Assembly (NCBI GenBank): GCA_008638415.1
Contig: VWVT01000010.1
Span: 273,098 to 337,097, forward strand
Direction: 5' to 3'
DNA from: Nocardiopsis sinuspersici
GTDB lineage: Bacteria > Actinomycetota > Actinomycetes > Streptosporangiales > Streptosporangiaceae
DNA length: 64,000 nucleotides
A program made the position numbers and the translations under genes. Of the stretch, positions 27,586 through 36,781 are shown piece after piece. The notes under the pieces are model-generated. The model made no database searches and was not told where the DNA came from. It saw only the letters and a list, made by a program, of their open reading frames with translations. Every line of letters begins with the position of its first letter. Positions within the stretch are counted from its first letter, which is position 1.

Positions 27586-28944
27586 GTGGAACGACGGATC
27601 TTCGGGCTGGAGAACGAGTACGGGGTCACGTGTACCTTCCGGGGACAGCGCCGCCTGTCTCCCGACGAGGTCGCCCGCTACCTCTTCCGCAGGGTGGTCT
27701 CCTGGGGGCGCAGCAGCAACGTGTTCCTGCGCAACGGCGCCCGTCTGTACCTGGACGTGGGCAGCCACCCCGAGTACGCCACCCCCGAGTGCGACAACCT
27801 CGTGGACCTGGTGGCCCACGACAAGGCCGGTGAGCGCATCCTGGAGGGGCTGCAGGTCGACGCCGAGCAGCGCCTGCACGAGGAGGGCATCGCCGGGGAC
27901 ATCTACCTGTTCAAGAACAACACCGACTCGGCGGGCAACTCCTACGGCTGCCACGAGAACTACCTCGTCGGACGGCACGGCGAGTTCGGCCGCCTGGCCG
28001 ACGTGCTCATCCCCTTCCTGGTCACCCGACAGATCGTCTGCGGTGCCGGAAAGGTCCTACAGACCCCCCGCGGCGCCCTGTTCTGTGTCAGCCAGCGGGC
28101 CGAGCACATCTGGGAGGGCGTCTCCTCGGCCACCACGCGTTCGCGCCCCATCATCAACACCCGCGACGAGCCCCACGCCGACGCCGAGCGCTTCCGCCGC
28201 CTGCACGTCATCGTCGGCGACTCCAACATGAGCGAGACCACGTCCCTGCTCAAGCTGGGCTCCACCGACCTGGTGCTGCGGATGATCGAGGCCGGTGTGG
28301 TCATGCGCGACTACACGCTGGAGAACCCCATCCGGGCCATCCGCGAGGTCAGCCACGACATGACCGGACGCCGCAAGGTGCGCCTGGCCAACGGCCGCGA
28401 GGCCAGTGCGCTGGAGATCCAGCGCGAGTACCTGGACAAGGTGCAGAGCTACGTCGACCGGCACGGCACCGACGCCACCGGCAAGCGCGTCCTGGAACTG
28501 TGGCAGCGCACCCTGGAGGCGGTCGAGACCCAGAACCTGGAAACCGTCTCCCGGGAGATCGACTGGGTCGCCAAGTACCTGCTGCTGGAGCGCTACCGGG
28601 ACAAGCACGACCTGTCCCTGTCCTCTCCGAGGGTGGCCCAGCTCGACCTGACCTACCACGACATCCACCGCGACCGCGGGCTGTTCTACCTGATGCAGAA
28701 CCGCGGCCAGATGGACCGGGTGGTCGGCGACCTGAAGATCTTCGAGGCCAAGTCGGTGCCGCCGCAGACCACGCGGGCCCGGCTGCGCGGCGAGTTCATC
28801 CGCCGCGCCCAGGAGCAGCGCCGCGACTTCACGGTGGACTGGGTGCACCTGAAGCTCAACGACCAGGCACAGCGCACCGTGCTGTGCAAGGACCCCTTCA
28901 AATCGGTGGACGAGAGGGTGGAGAAACTCATCGCCGGAATGTGA
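27586..28944 (+). CDS. pafA: Pup-protein ligase
   Basis: A 452-residue enzyme that uses ATP to form gamma-glutamyl phosphate on Pup and then an isopeptide bond to substrate lysines. It shares the glutamine-synthetase-like fold with Dop but lacks the Dop loop. Visible motifs are [13 protein letters not shown] at the start, [19 protein letters not shown] with the conserved Asp57, [20 protein letters not shown] and [20 protein letters not shown]. The C-terminal [17 protein letters not shown] region forms the Pup-binding subdomain. GTG 27586 is the start. A very long hairpin follows the stop and ends the prcBA-pafA unit. Confidence 0.97.
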   Translation: MERRIFGLENEYGVTCTFRGQRRLSPDEVARYLFRRVVSWGRSSNVFLRNGARLYLDVGSHPEYATPECDNLVDLVAHDKAGERILEGLQVDAEQRLHEEGIAGDIYLFKNNTDSAGNSYGCHENYLVGRHGEFGRLADVLIPFLVTRQIVCGAGKVLQTPRGALFCVSQRAEHIWEGVSSATTRSRPIINTRDEPHADAERFRRLHVIVGDSNMSETTSLLKLGSTDLVLRMIEAGVVMRDYTLENPIRAIREVSHDMTGRRKVRLANGREASALEIQREYLDKVQSYVDRHGTDATGKRVLELWQRTLEAVETQNLETVSREIDWVAKYLLLERYRDKHDLSLSSPRVAQLDLTYHDIHRDRGLFYLMQNRGQMDRVVGDLKIFEAKSVPPQTTRARLRGEFIRRAQEQRRDFTVDWVHLKLNDQAQRTVLCKDPFKSVDERVEKLIAGM

Positions 28945-28962
28945 GCCCCGAATCCGGGGGTG

Positions 28963-29014
28963 TGTTCCGCGGGTACCGCCCGTCGCAGGTGGGACGGGCG
29001 GTACCCGCGGAACA
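28963..29014 (+). terminator. 22-bp perfect hairpin after pafA
   Basis: The arms at 28963-28984 and 28993-29014 are fully complementary (TGTTCCGCGGGTACCGCCCG... pairing with ...CGGGCGGTACCCGCGGAACA) around an 8-nt loop. It begins 18 bp after pafA. The stem is much longer than other terminators in the window; there is no T run. Confidence 0.85.
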
Positions 29015-29171
29015 TGCCCGGTGGGTCCGGCGCGCCCGGGAACTTCGTGGAGCGGTCGAAAAGGCCGCCTGTGGCGGGGTTACGGTGTTCGTGACGTTCC
29101 CGGGGGTGGTTACGGCCTTTCTTTTCGGTAGTGTGAGCCTGTCCTGAGCCGGAAATCAGAGGTTGTGACTC

Positions 29172-30302
29172 ATGCACCGACGTGCTGCCGCCCTCGCGGT
29201 GCCGCTGACCGCCATCACCCTGGCGGTCTCAAGCTGCGGAAACATCCCCGAGGAGTGGCGTACTCCCGCTTTCCTGCGTATGGGAGAGGAACAGCTCGAC
29301 TCGCGGATCCCCACCGTCACCGGTCCGGTCGGTGAGGAGCCGGAGATCACCTTCCCCGATGTGAAGCCCCCGGACGAGGAGCTCTCGGGCATCGTCAGCG
29401 AGGGCTCGGGCGAGGACGAACTGGTGCGCGCCGACGACCTTCTGATCGCCAACGTCGTCCAGTACCAGTGGACCGGTCCCGGCGAGGGCGAGCCCGTCGA
29501 GGGGCAGTCCAGCTACGAGACCGGCGCTCCCGACCTGATCCGTATGGAGCAGATGCCCGAGCAGATCAGCGACGTGCTGGTCAACCAGCCCGTCGGCAGC
29601 CGGGCGGTGTACGTCTTCCCGCCGCTGACCGAGGAGGAGAGGAACCAGGCCGAGCAGTCCGGCCAGCCCGCTCCCGAGGGCGCCAGCGTCCTGGTCATCG
29701 ACCTGATGAACCGCTACAACAAGGGTTCGGTCGTGCCCGGGGAGCAGACCACCGACGGCGGTGACGGTCTGCCCACGGTGACCCAGGAGGGCCACAGCGC
29801 GCCCAACATCGAGGTCCCCGACACCGACCCGCCCGAGGAGCTGGAGGTCGTCCCGCTCATCGAGGGCAGCGGCGACAAGGTGGAGAAGGGCCAGCAGGTC
29901 ATCGTCCAGTACACCGGTGTGCGCTGGGAGGCCGACGAGAACGGCGACCACAAGGCGTTCGACTCCACGTGGAGCCGGGGCGGTGAACCGTTCGACACCA
30001 CGATCGGTGCGGGCGCGGTCATCGAGGGCTGGGACAAGGGCATCGTCGGACAGCCGGTCGGCAGCCGCCTGCTGCTGGTCGTGCCCGGCTCCATGGCCTA
30101 CGGCGAGAACGAGGAGGAGGCCATGGGCGCCCCCGCCGGGACGCTGGTCTTCGTCATCGACGTCCTGGGCGCCTACGACAACCCGCCGCCCGCCGAGCCC
30201 GAGGAGGGCGCTGAGGGTGCCGAGGGCGAGGGCGCGGAAGGCGGAGGCTCCGCCGAGGAGCAGGCCGACGCACCCGAGGAGGGTGGCGGCAACGAGGAGT
30301 AG
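29172..30302 (+). CDS. FKBP-type peptidyl-prolyl isomerase lipoprotein
   Basis: A 376-residue exported lipoprotein. The lipobox VSSC places the acylated Cys at residue 22 after a signal peptide with RR near its start. Residues about 85-185 form a first, diverged FKBP-like domain, and residues about 225-340 a typical FKBP domain (EKGQQVIVQYTGVRWEADEN; GAGAVIEGWDKGIVGQPVGS; GSMAYGENEEEAMGAPAGTL). The last 35 residues are a Glu/Gly-rich tail. It should assist folding of secreted proteins outside the membrane. FKBP genes are regular neighbours of pafA in actinomycetes. Confidence 0.92.
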   Translation: MHRRAAALAVPLTAITLAVSSCGNIPEEWRTPAFLRMGEEQLDSRIPTVTGPVGEEPEITFPDVKPPDEELSGIVSEGSGEDELVRADDLLIANVVQYQWTGPGEGEPVEGQSSYETGAPDLIRMEQMPEQISDVLVNQPVGSRAVYVFPPLTEEERNQAEQSGQPAPEGASVLVIDLMNRYNKGSVVPGEQTTDGGDGLPTVTQEGHSAPNIEVPDTDPPEELEVVPLIEGSGDKVEKGQQVIVQYTGVRWEADENGDHKAFDSTWSRGGEPFDTTIGAGAVIEGWDKGIVGQPVGSRLLLVVPGSMAYGENEEEAMGAPAGTLVFVIDVLGAYDNPPPAEPEEGAEGAEGEGAEGGGSAEEQADAPEEGGGNEE

Positions 30303-30328
30303 CCCGCTCCCACACCCCTGAACGCACA

Positions 30329-30363
30329 CGGGCCCCCGCGGGCAACGAACCCGCGGGGGCCCG
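30329..30363 (+). terminator. hairpin terminator after the FKBP gene
   Basis: A perfect 14-bp stem CGGGCCCCCGCGGG / CCCGCGGGGGCCCG with a 7-nt loop begins 27 bp after the stop codon. Confidence 0.85.
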
Positions 30364-30594
30364 CGTGCGCTCCCACGGCACCTCCAGAGGCCCGCCCTCG
30401 GCCGCGGACACTCCCGCCCGTCGCCCTCCACCACCCTCAACGGTCGGCCTTCGACCGCGGTCCCTCCCTCTTCGTCACCCTCCGCCACCCTCGACCGTCA
30501 CGCTTCGCGTGCAGACACACCTTTGTGCCCTCCCTGGCCCGTATCCGGGCGGTGCGTAGAGTCGAAACATCGGCGGACAGGGGAGGGGAAGCTG

Positions 30595-31725
30595 ATGTCG
30601 GACCGGCGACGCTACTGCTACGTGTCCGGACTGGGCCTCGGCGCTCCGGCGCTGGAGGAGCTCTGCGCACAGGGCCGTCCACCGAGTCTGGTGGTGTCCT
30701 ACCCGGCCGAACTCGCGCACCGCTCCGGCTACCTCGACTACGAGGCCGTCACCCGCCGGCACGAACTGCCGCACCTGCGCGCGGCCGACCTCGACTCCGA
30801 CGAGGTGGGCGAGGCCCTGGCGGAGCACGGCGTCGACCTGATGGTCGTCGCGGGCTGGTCCCAGCCGGTCCACGACCACGTCCTGTCCTCCCTGCCGCTG
30901 GGCGGGGTCGGCCTGCACCCCGCCCCGCTGCCCGTCGGGCGCGGCGGGGCACCCATCCCGTGGACCATCCTGCGGGGCATGCGCTCCAGCGCCGTCACCC
31001 TCTTCCACCTGGGGGGCGAGACGGGCAGCGGCGACATCGTCGACCAGGCCTGGTTCGACGTCGAGCCCGACGCCACCGCCACCGGCCTGTACGAGCGCGT
31101 CGGCCGGCTGAAGTCGGAACTGCTCGTGCGGCACCTGGACGGCCTCCTGGAGGGCAGCGCGCCCCGGCGCCCGCAGACCGGCCACACGTCGGTGTGGCCG
31201 CGGCGGCGCCCCAGCGACGGCCAGATCGACCTCACCGCGTCCGGAGGCGACGTGGACAGGATGGTGCGCGCGCTCGCCGACCCCTATCCGGGGGCGTTCG
31301 CGATGTTCGGCGGCGCGCGGATCACGCTGTGCGCGGGACGGTTGGCCGGCCGGCTCTCCGAAGGTGCGCCCGGCCAGGTGGTGGCGACCGGGAACGGACG
31401 CCAGTGGGGGATCACCTGCGGGGACGGCACGGTGTTCGTGCCCGAGGCGCTGCGGGTGGACGAGGGGGTACGGGCGGAGCCGACGTCGCTGGCCATGTTC
31501 CGGCCGGGCACCTTCTTCGACGCGCCCTCACCGCACATGCTGGCGGCCACCCGCCGGTCGCCCGTGCCCGGCCAGACACAGGAGTCGGCGGGCCAGACGG
31601 TGCCCCCGGCCAGAAACGCCGCGGAGGACGCCTCGGACAACACCGCGGATCCCACGGAGGCGGCCGGTCCGGGGCTCGGCTCCGGTGTCATGACGGGTGA
31701 CCCCAGCCCGGCGGACCAGCGCTGA
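30595..31725 (+). CDS. formyltransferase-like protein (Fmt N-terminal fold)
   Basis: A 376-residue protein related to methionyl-tRNA formyltransferase and sugar N-formyltransferases. The core has GVDLMVVAGWSQPVHDHVLS followed by GGVGLHPAPLPVGRGGAPIP, the place of the family HxSLLPxxRG loop with the catalytic His. GDIVDQAWFDVEPDATATGL follows at the right distance. A C-terminal beta domain (GGARITLCAGRLAGRLSE) is present, and the last 70 residues are disordered. The true substrate is unclear; a second, general Fmt should exist elsewhere. ATG 30595 has a strong GGGGAGGGGAAG ribosome site. It lies between the FKBP gene and the DUF3866 gene, convergent with the latter. Confidence 0.8.
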   Translation: MSDRRRYCYVSGLGLGAPALEELCAQGRPPSLVVSYPAELAHRSGYLDYEAVTRRHELPHLRAADLDSDEVGEALAEHGVDLMVVAGWSQPVHDHVLSSLPLGGVGLHPAPLPVGRGGAPIPWTILRGMRSSAVTLFHLGGETGSGDIVDQAWFDVEPDATATGLYERVGRLKSELLVRHLDGLLEGSAPRRPQTGHTSVWPRRRPSDGQIDLTASGGDVDRMVRALADPYPGAFAMFGGARITLCAGRLAGRLSEGAPGQVVATGNGRQWGITCGDGTVFVPEALRVDEGVRAEPTSLAMFRPGTFFDAPSPHMLAATRRSPVPGQTQESAGQTVPPARNAAEDASDNTADPTEAAGPGLGSGVMTGDPSPADQR

Positions 31726-31768
31726 CACAGGACCCACGGCCCTGCCGGGCACCCCCGGTCCAGGGCAC

Positions 31769-31795
31769 CCCCGTCCCGCGCGGGAGGGGACGGGG
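31769..31795. terminator. hairpin between convergent genes
   Basis: An 8-bp stem CCCCGTCC / GGACGGGG with a GC-rich 11-nt centre lies in the 75-bp gap between the formyltransferase-like and DUF3866 genes. Confidence 0.5.
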
Positions 31796-31800
31796 AACGG

Positions 31801-32889
31801 CTACGACAGGTCGGCCGCGTGGCGGCCCGCCGCCGCGGCGCTCAGGAAGGCCGCGCGGTCCTCCTCCAGTCCCCGGCCCATCGTCGACACCTTCACCGGC
31901 AGTGCCCGCACCGCCTCCTCCAGGCCGTCGACGCCCACCTCCACCAGGTCGTGCCGGTCGCCCAGCGCCCCGGCCTGGGCGCGCACGCGCTCACCGAACA
32001 CCCCCGGCAGCAGCGGTACCACCACCTGTGCCCGGGCCAGCGCCACCCGCCCGTAGGCCGTCAGGCTGTGGTGCGACACCCCGCGGTGCCGCTCGCGCGC
32101 GTCGGCCTCGCTCACACGCAGCGACGCCACCGGGAGCCCGCCCAGCACCGCCGCCGCGTTCACCGCCTCGCCGCACGAGACCCCGGAGAACCCCCACGGG
32201 GTCCCGGTGCCCAGGTTCCCCGGCCCCTGGCACACCACCGCCACGTCCGCGCCCATCACGTGCCGGGCCGCCAGCAGCCCCGAGTGCACGGTCACCGCCT
32301 CCAGGTCACCGCCGAAGGACTGGCCCGTGGTCACGCACCCCGCCAGCAGCCCCTCCTCGCGCAGAGCGCCCACCAGTCGCGAGAACGCCGCGGGCAGCGC
32401 GCCGCCGTCCAGCATCACGTTGACGATCCGCGCCCCGGGCCGCCGCGCGCGCACCCCCGCCACCACGGCGGGCAGCGCCGAGTGGAGGTCGGCCACCACC
32501 ACCGGCATTCCGTCCACGTCCTCGGCCGAGCGCATCACCCCGTGGTACGGGGAACCCTGCTCGTCGGCGCCCAGGACGGTCGCCTGCAGCGGCGTGTACC
32601 GGGCCTTGACCAGGTGTCCGGGCCCCTCCCGGTCGGCGGGCAGCCGGTCCGGTACGGCCACGACCAGCGCGTATCCCCCCGTGCCCAGTCCCAGGTCCAG
32701 GGCTCCGGTGTTGAGCAGCACGGTGTCGCCCACCTCGGGGGAGCCCACCAGTTCGGTGTAGGCCAGCGCGCGGCACGTCGCCGACCCGTCCGTCCCGCCG
32801 CCGGCGGACTCCACCGCGACCGCGCACAGGACGGCCCCGGGCCAGGAGGGAAGGATCTGACGGACTTCGCCGCGACGCCACCGGATCAT
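31801..32889 (-). CDS. DUF3866 family protein
   Basis: A 362-residue soluble protein of the actinobacterial DUF3866 family. It begins MIRWRRGEVRQILPSWPGAV and contains VGDTVLLNTGALDLGLGTGG, VVADLHSALPAVVAGVRARR, GCVTTGQSFGGDLEAVTVHS and VVCQGPGNLGTGTPWGFSG, all long conserved blocks of the family. No biochemical function is established; the Gly-rich loops suggest a ligand or nucleotide site (inference). Its genomic place next to pafBC is conserved in many actinomycetes. It is divergent from pafBC with 96 bp between starts, so the two may share regulation. Confidence 0.85.
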   Translation of the reverse strand: MIRWRRGEVRQILPSWPGAVLCAVAVESAGGGTDGSATCRALAYTELVGSPEVGDTVLLNTGALDLGLGTGGYALVVAVPDRLPADREGPGHLVKARYTPLQATVLGADEQGSPYHGVMRSAEDVDGMPVVVADLHSALPAVVAGVRARRPGARIVNVMLDGGALPAAFSRLVGALREEGLLAGCVTTGQSFGGDLEAVTVHSGLLAARHVMGADVAVVCQGPGNLGTGTPWGFSGVSCGEAVNAAAVLGGLPVASLRVSEADARERHRGVSHHSLTAYGRVALARAQVVVPLLPGVFGERVRAQAGALGDRHDLVEVGVDGLEEAVRALPVKVSTMGRGLEEDRAAFLSAAAAGRHAADLS

Positions 32890-32985
32890 GCCTGGCACGG
32901 TACCGTCGTTGCTGAACCGGCCGCGGGACGACGCGCCAGCGTGCCCCGCCCGGTACATCCACCACGGTCGAGAAGGGTGCGGACG

Positions 32986-35040
32986 ATGTCGCGCAGGAAG
33001 ACGGAACGACAGCTGAACCTGGTCATCTGTCTGTTGTCCACGCGCCGTCACCTGACCGCGCAGGAGATCAGGCAGACGGTGCACGGCTACGCGGAGGCGG
33101 AGACCGAGTCGGCGTTCAAGCGGATGTTCGAGCGCGACAAGCGCGAACTGCGCGACAGCGGTATCCCCATCCAGGTGGGCACCGGCGACGCCATCAGCGG
33201 CGAGGAGGGCTACCGCATCTCCCGCTCCGACTACGAGCTGCCAGAGATCGAGCTCCTGCCCGACGAGGCACTCGTCCTGGGCCTGGCCGCCCGCGCGTGG
33301 CGGCACGCCTCCCTGGGCGAGGCCGCCGCCAACGCCCTGTTCAAGCTCCGCTCCGCGGGGGTTCCGGTCGACAGCGAGGCCGCGCCCGGCCTCACGCCGG
33401 CCATGCGCACCGACGAGCCCTCCTTCGGCCCCGTCTGGCAGGCCGTCCGCGACCGGCGCCCCATCTCCTTCGGCTACCGCAAGCCCGGCCAGACCGAGAC
33501 CGAGAACCGCGAGATCGAACCCTGGGGCATCGTCAACCTGCGCGGCCACTGGTACGTGGTCGGCCACGACCGCGTCCGCGGCGCCCGCCGGGTCTTCCGC
33601 CTGGGCCGCGTCCGCGGCGAGGTGACCGTCCTGCGCGACGGCCCCGAAGTCGTCATCCCCGAGGGCGTCGACCTGCGCTCGGTGGTCGCGGGGCAAAGGG
33701 CCGAGCCCGAGCGCACCGCCGTCCTGCGGGTGCGTACCGACTCCGCGCACGCCCTGCGCCGCAGCGCCCTGCGCGTGGTCCCCGGCGAGCGCGACAGCTC
33801 CGGCGTCGGCTGGGACACCCTCACCTACCCCTACGCCGACACTCCCGACCTCGTACGGCGCGTGGCCTCCTTCGGCTCGCGCGCCGTCGTCGTCGAACCC
33901 GCCGAGGCCCGTGAGGCCTCGGCCGCCCACCTGGCGGCCGTCGCCGAGGCCGAGCCCGCCGCCACCGCGGCCCCCGACGGCCTCGGCGCGGCCGAGGAAT
34001 CCGGAGCCCCCGCGCGCGGCCCGCGCTCGGCCGACCAGCTGCGCCGCCTCCTCATGCTCGTCCCCTACGCCCTGGGCCGGGACGTGCGCGTGCCCGAGGT
34101 GGCCCGGCACTTCGGGCTCAGTGAGAAGCAGGTGGTCGCCGACCTCAGCCTGCTGTGGATGTGCGGCCTGCCCGGCTACACCCCCGGTGACCTCATCGAC
34201 GTCGACCTCGACGCCGCCAAGGAGACCGGCGAGATCATCATCGGCAACGCAGACACCCTCGCCCAGCCGCTGCGCCTGACCGCCGACGAGGCGGCCAGCC
34301 TGGTCGTGGGCCTGTCGCTGCTCGAAGCCCTGCCCGAGGCGGAGGGCCTGGAGGTCGGAGCGCTCAAGAGGGTCGGTGAGAAGCTGCGCGCCGCCGCCGG
34401 GGCCGCCCTGGGCTCCCTGGCCGACTCGGTCCAGGTGCGGCTGGAGGGCGACGAGCAGGTCGCCCGGACCCAGCGCCGCTGCGCCGACGCGCTGGAGACG
34501 GGCCAGCGCCTGCACCTGCGCTACCTGTCGGGCTACCTGGACCAGGTCACCGAGCGCGACGTGGATCCCATGGGCCTGGTGGTGCAGGACGGCTACCCCT
34601 TCCTGGAGGGCTACTGCCACCTGCGCCGCGACGTGCGCCTGTTCCGTCTGGACCGGGTCCTGGAGCTGACCGTCCTGCCCTACGCGGCCGAGGTGCCCGA
34701 GGGCGTGGGCCGCCGCGACCTGTCCGGCGGCGTGCTCCAGCGCTCGGACCGCGACGCCGAGGTCGTCCTCGACCTGGAGCCCACCGCCCGCTGGGTGACC
34801 GAGGACTACGTGTGCGAGTCGGTGGCCGAACTGCCGGGGGGAGGGATCCGCGCGACCCTGCGCACCCCCGCTCCCGCCTGGGTGGTGAGGCTGGCGCTGC
34901 ATCTGGGGCCGCAGGGGCGCGTGGTGTCTCCCGAGGCGCTCGCCGAGGAGACGCGTGCCGAGGCGCGGCGGGCCCTGGAGCACTACCGCGCACCTCAAAC
35001 CTCTCCGAAATTGGTCGAGACCACTTCGTCGCCCGAGTGA
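32986..35040 (+). CDS. pafBC: fused PafB-PafC WYL-domain transcriptional activator
   Basis: A 684-residue protein that joins in one chain what mycobacteria encode as pafB and pafC. The N-terminal half has a winged helix (MSRRKTERQLNLVICLLSTR, then SAFKRMFERDKRELRDSGIP), a WYL domain (RPISFGYRKPGQTETENREI; HWYVVGHDRVRGARRVFRLG) and a WCX extension. A linker rich in Ala/Glu (about residues 310-345) precedes a second winged helix (LLMLVPYALGRDVRVPEVAR) and a second WYL-WCX unit (LHLRYLSGYLDQVTERDVDP). PafBC activates the RecA-independent DNA-damage regulon in mycobacteria, and WYL domains can bind nucleic-acid ligands. ATG 32986 has AAGGG 9 nt upstream. Natural fusions are known in Arthrobacter relatives. 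Confidence 0.93.
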   Translation: MSRRKTERQLNLVICLLSTRRHLTAQEIRQTVHGYAEAETESAFKRMFERDKRELRDSGIPIQVGTGDAISGEEGYRISRSDYELPEIELLPDEALVLGLAARAWRHASLGEAAANALFKLRSAGVPVDSEAAPGLTPAMRTDEPSFGPVWQAVRDRRPISFGYRKPGQTETENREIEPWGIVNLRGHWYVVGHDRVRGARRVFRLGRVRGEVTVLRDGPEVVIPEGVDLRSVVAGQRAEPERTAVLRVRTDSAHALRRSALRVVPGERDSSGVGWDTLTYPYADTPDLVRRVASFGSRAVVVEPAEAREASAAHLAAVAEAEPAATAAPDGLGAAEESGAPARGPRSADQLRRLLMLVPYALGRDVRVPEVARHFGLSEKQVVADLSLLWMCGLPGYTPGDLIDVDLDAAKETGEIIIGNADTLAQPLRLTADEAASLVVGLSLLEALPEAEGLEVGALKRVGEKLRAAAGAALGSLADSVQVRLEGDEQVARTQRRCADALETGQRLHLRYLSGYLDQVTERDVDPMGLVVQDGYPFLEGYCHLRRDVRLFRLDRVLELTVLPYAAEVPEGVGRRDLSGGVLQRSDRDAEVVLDLEPTARWVTEDYVCESVAELPGGGIRATLRTPAPAWVVRLALHLGPQGRVVSPEALAEETRAEARRALEHYRAPQTSPKLVETTSSPE

Positions 35041-35100
35041 GGCCCAGACGTTCACCCGGGGGCGAGGTGCGGTCCATGTCTGAAGGGATAGGGTAAAAGC

Positions 35101-35286
35101 GTGATCGTCCTCGCTGTCCTGTTCGGTGCTGTCGCGGCCGGACTCGTCGTCATCGGTGTCCTCGCACTACGTGTGCGCCGTGCGGCGGACGTGTTGTCGG
35201 TGGCGGTGGCCCGGGCCTCGGACGGGTACCGGACGAGCAGCGCTGACCTGCGTGAGCGCGTCGGCCGAAACGGTACGGGGCCATGA
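35101..35286 (+). CDS. small single-span membrane protein
   Basis: A 61-residue protein: one hydrophobic helix (LAVLFGAVAAGLVVIGVLAL) then a basic cytoplasmic tail with an amphipathic helix. The GTG at 35101 follows an AAGGGATAGGG tract. It sits between pafBC and tatA, a position where other actinomycetes also have a short membrane gene. Its resemblance to TatA is only in layout; no Phe-Gly hinge is present. Function unknown. Confidence 0.6.
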   Translation: MIVLAVLFGAVAAGLVVIGVLALRVRRAADVLSVAVARASDGYRTSSADLRERVGRNGTGP

Positions 35287-35352
35287 TGACCCCGTGTCCG
35301 AATGCGCGTACCATCGAAGGCGCTTGGTCGCGCCCCACAGAGAGGTAGAACC

Positions 35353-35679
35353 ATGGGACCGTTCAACGGACCTACCATCGCCATCCTGGTGATCCTGGCC
35401 ATCCTGCTGTTCGGAGCCAAGAAGCTTCCGGACCTGGCCCGTTCCCTGGGGCGCAGCGCGCGCATCCTCAAGGCCGAGAGCAAGGGCCTGATCGACGAGG
35501 AGAACGACACCGAGGAGGCCAAGGACGCCCAGCACCAGCAGGCCTCCTCCCCGCAGCAGAACGCGTCCGCGGAGCCGCAGCAGCCCCAGCAGCAGCCGCA
35601 GGGCTACCCGCAGCTGCCCGCGGGCCAGCGCATCGTCAGCGAGTCCGGTGAGGCCACGCACCGCACCTACGGCAACTAG
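35353..35679 (+). CDS. tatA: Sec-independent translocase subunit TatA
   Basis: A 108-residue protein with the TatA layout: a short N-terminal transmembrane helix ([20 protein letters not shown]) with the invariant Phe-Gly hinge, an amphipathic helix ([20 protein letters not shown]) and a Gln/Pro-rich disordered tail. TatA oligomers form the pathway for folded proteins carrying twin-arginine signals. ATG 35353 has an AGAGGTAGAA ribosome site. It precedes tatC by 124 bp. Confidence 0.95.
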   Translation: MGPFNGPTIAILVILAILLFGAKKLPDLARSLGRSARILKAESKGLIDEENDTEEAKDAQHQQASSPQQNASAEPQQPQQQPQGYPQLPAGQRIVSESGEATHRTYGN

Positions 35680-35803
35680 CACGGGAACCGGTCGAAGCGC
35701 GGACCGGGGCCTCGCGGTGTACCGCGCGGCGTGACGCCGCGCCCCGGCCGCAGGCACCACCCCCCACCGGCGCGGGCCGAAGGAGATAGAGAGTGACCGC
35801 ACG

Positions 35804-36673
35804 ATGAGGGCACGAAGCCGGGCTGGCAACCCCGAGGCCCGGATGCCGCTCATGGAGCACCTGCGCGAGCTGCGCAGCCGCCTGACGAAGGCGGCGATCG
35901 CTCTCGTGCTGGGCGCCGTGGTCGGCTACCTGGTCCACGACCTGGTGTGGGACTTCCTGGTGGAGCCCTACTGCTCCCTCCCCGAGTCCCAGGTGAGCGG
36001 TCCCGACGACTGCTCCCTCATCGTCACCGGCCCCTTCGACGCCTTCTTCGTCGCCTTCAAGGTCTGGCTGTTCGTCGGAGCCCTCGTCTCCGCGCCGTTC
36101 TGGATGTACCAGCTCTGGGCCTTCGTCGCCCCGGCCCTGCACGGCCGCGAGAAGCGCTACGCCTACATCTTCGCGCCGTTCGCCGCGGTGCTGTTCGCCG
36201 TCGGCGCGGGCCTGGCCTACTACATCACCTCCTACGCGCTGACCATGCTCTTCGGGTTCCTGCCCGAGGACGCGGACCCCTTCCTCACCATCGGCGAGTA
36301 CCTGGACTACATGCTCATCATGATGGGCATGTTCGGTGTGGGCTTCGTGCTGCCGCTGCTGGTGGCCCTGCTCAACATCGCCGGGATCCTGCCGCACGAG
36401 GCCCTCGCCAAGTGGCGCCGCGTCATCGTCTTCGGCGCGTTCGTGATCGCGGCCGTCATCACCCCGGCCGAACCGATCTCCATGCTCGCCCTTGCCGTGC
36501 CGCTCGTGGTCCTCTTCGAGCTGGCCGAGCTGTTCGCCTTCCTCAACGACCGGCGCAAGCGGCGCGACGACCCCTACGCCGACCTGGACGACGACCAGAT
36601 CTCGGAGATGGACGAGACCCCCTCGCCCCTGGAGGATCCCGATGTCGGCGAGCAGTCCGGGAAACGCTCCTGA
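35804..36673 (+). CDS. tatC: Sec-independent translocase subunit TatC
   Basis: A 289-residue six-span membrane protein, the receptor for twin-arginine signals. It shows the family start MPLMEHLRELRSRLTKAAIA, the conserved Glu-rich first periplasmic loop region, FVAPALHGREKRYAYIFAPF, and LPLLVALLNIAGILPHEALA. The cytoplasmic tail is acidic (YADLDDDQISEMDET). Two starts are possible: ATG 35804 and ATG 35843, the latter immediately before the conserved MPLMEHL and with GAGG 6 nt upstream. A four-codon mini-frame precedes ATG 35804 and may couple its translation to the strong AAGGAG at 35780. Confidence 0.95.
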   Translation: MRARSRAGNPEARMPLMEHLRELRSRLTKAAIALVLGAVVGYLVHDLVWDFLVEPYCSLPESQVSGPDDCSLIVTGPFDAFFVAFKVWLFVGALVSAPFWMYQLWAFVAPALHGREKRYAYIFAPFAAVLFAVGAGLAYYITSYALTMLFGFLPEDADPFLTIGEYLDYMLIMMGMFGVGFVLPLLVALLNIAGILPHEALAKWRRVIVFGAFVIAAVITPAEPISMLALAVPLVVLFELAELFAFLNDRRKRRDDPYADLDDDQISEMDETPSPLEDPDVGEQSGKRS

Positions 36674-36781
36674 GCCGTCCCGGCCATGCCCTAGGGTCGT
36701 GCGTTGGGCGGTGGCCGGTGGCGCCGCCCCGCCGGTCCGGGGGTTCCCGGCCGAGGACGGTCGTTGGGAAGAGGAAGTTCG

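Noticed and set aside
31801-35055. A very long minus-strand open frame opposite pafBC
   Set aside because: Only the part from 32889 downward is the DUF3866 gene; the rest is antisense to the clear pafBC coding sequence and has no homology.
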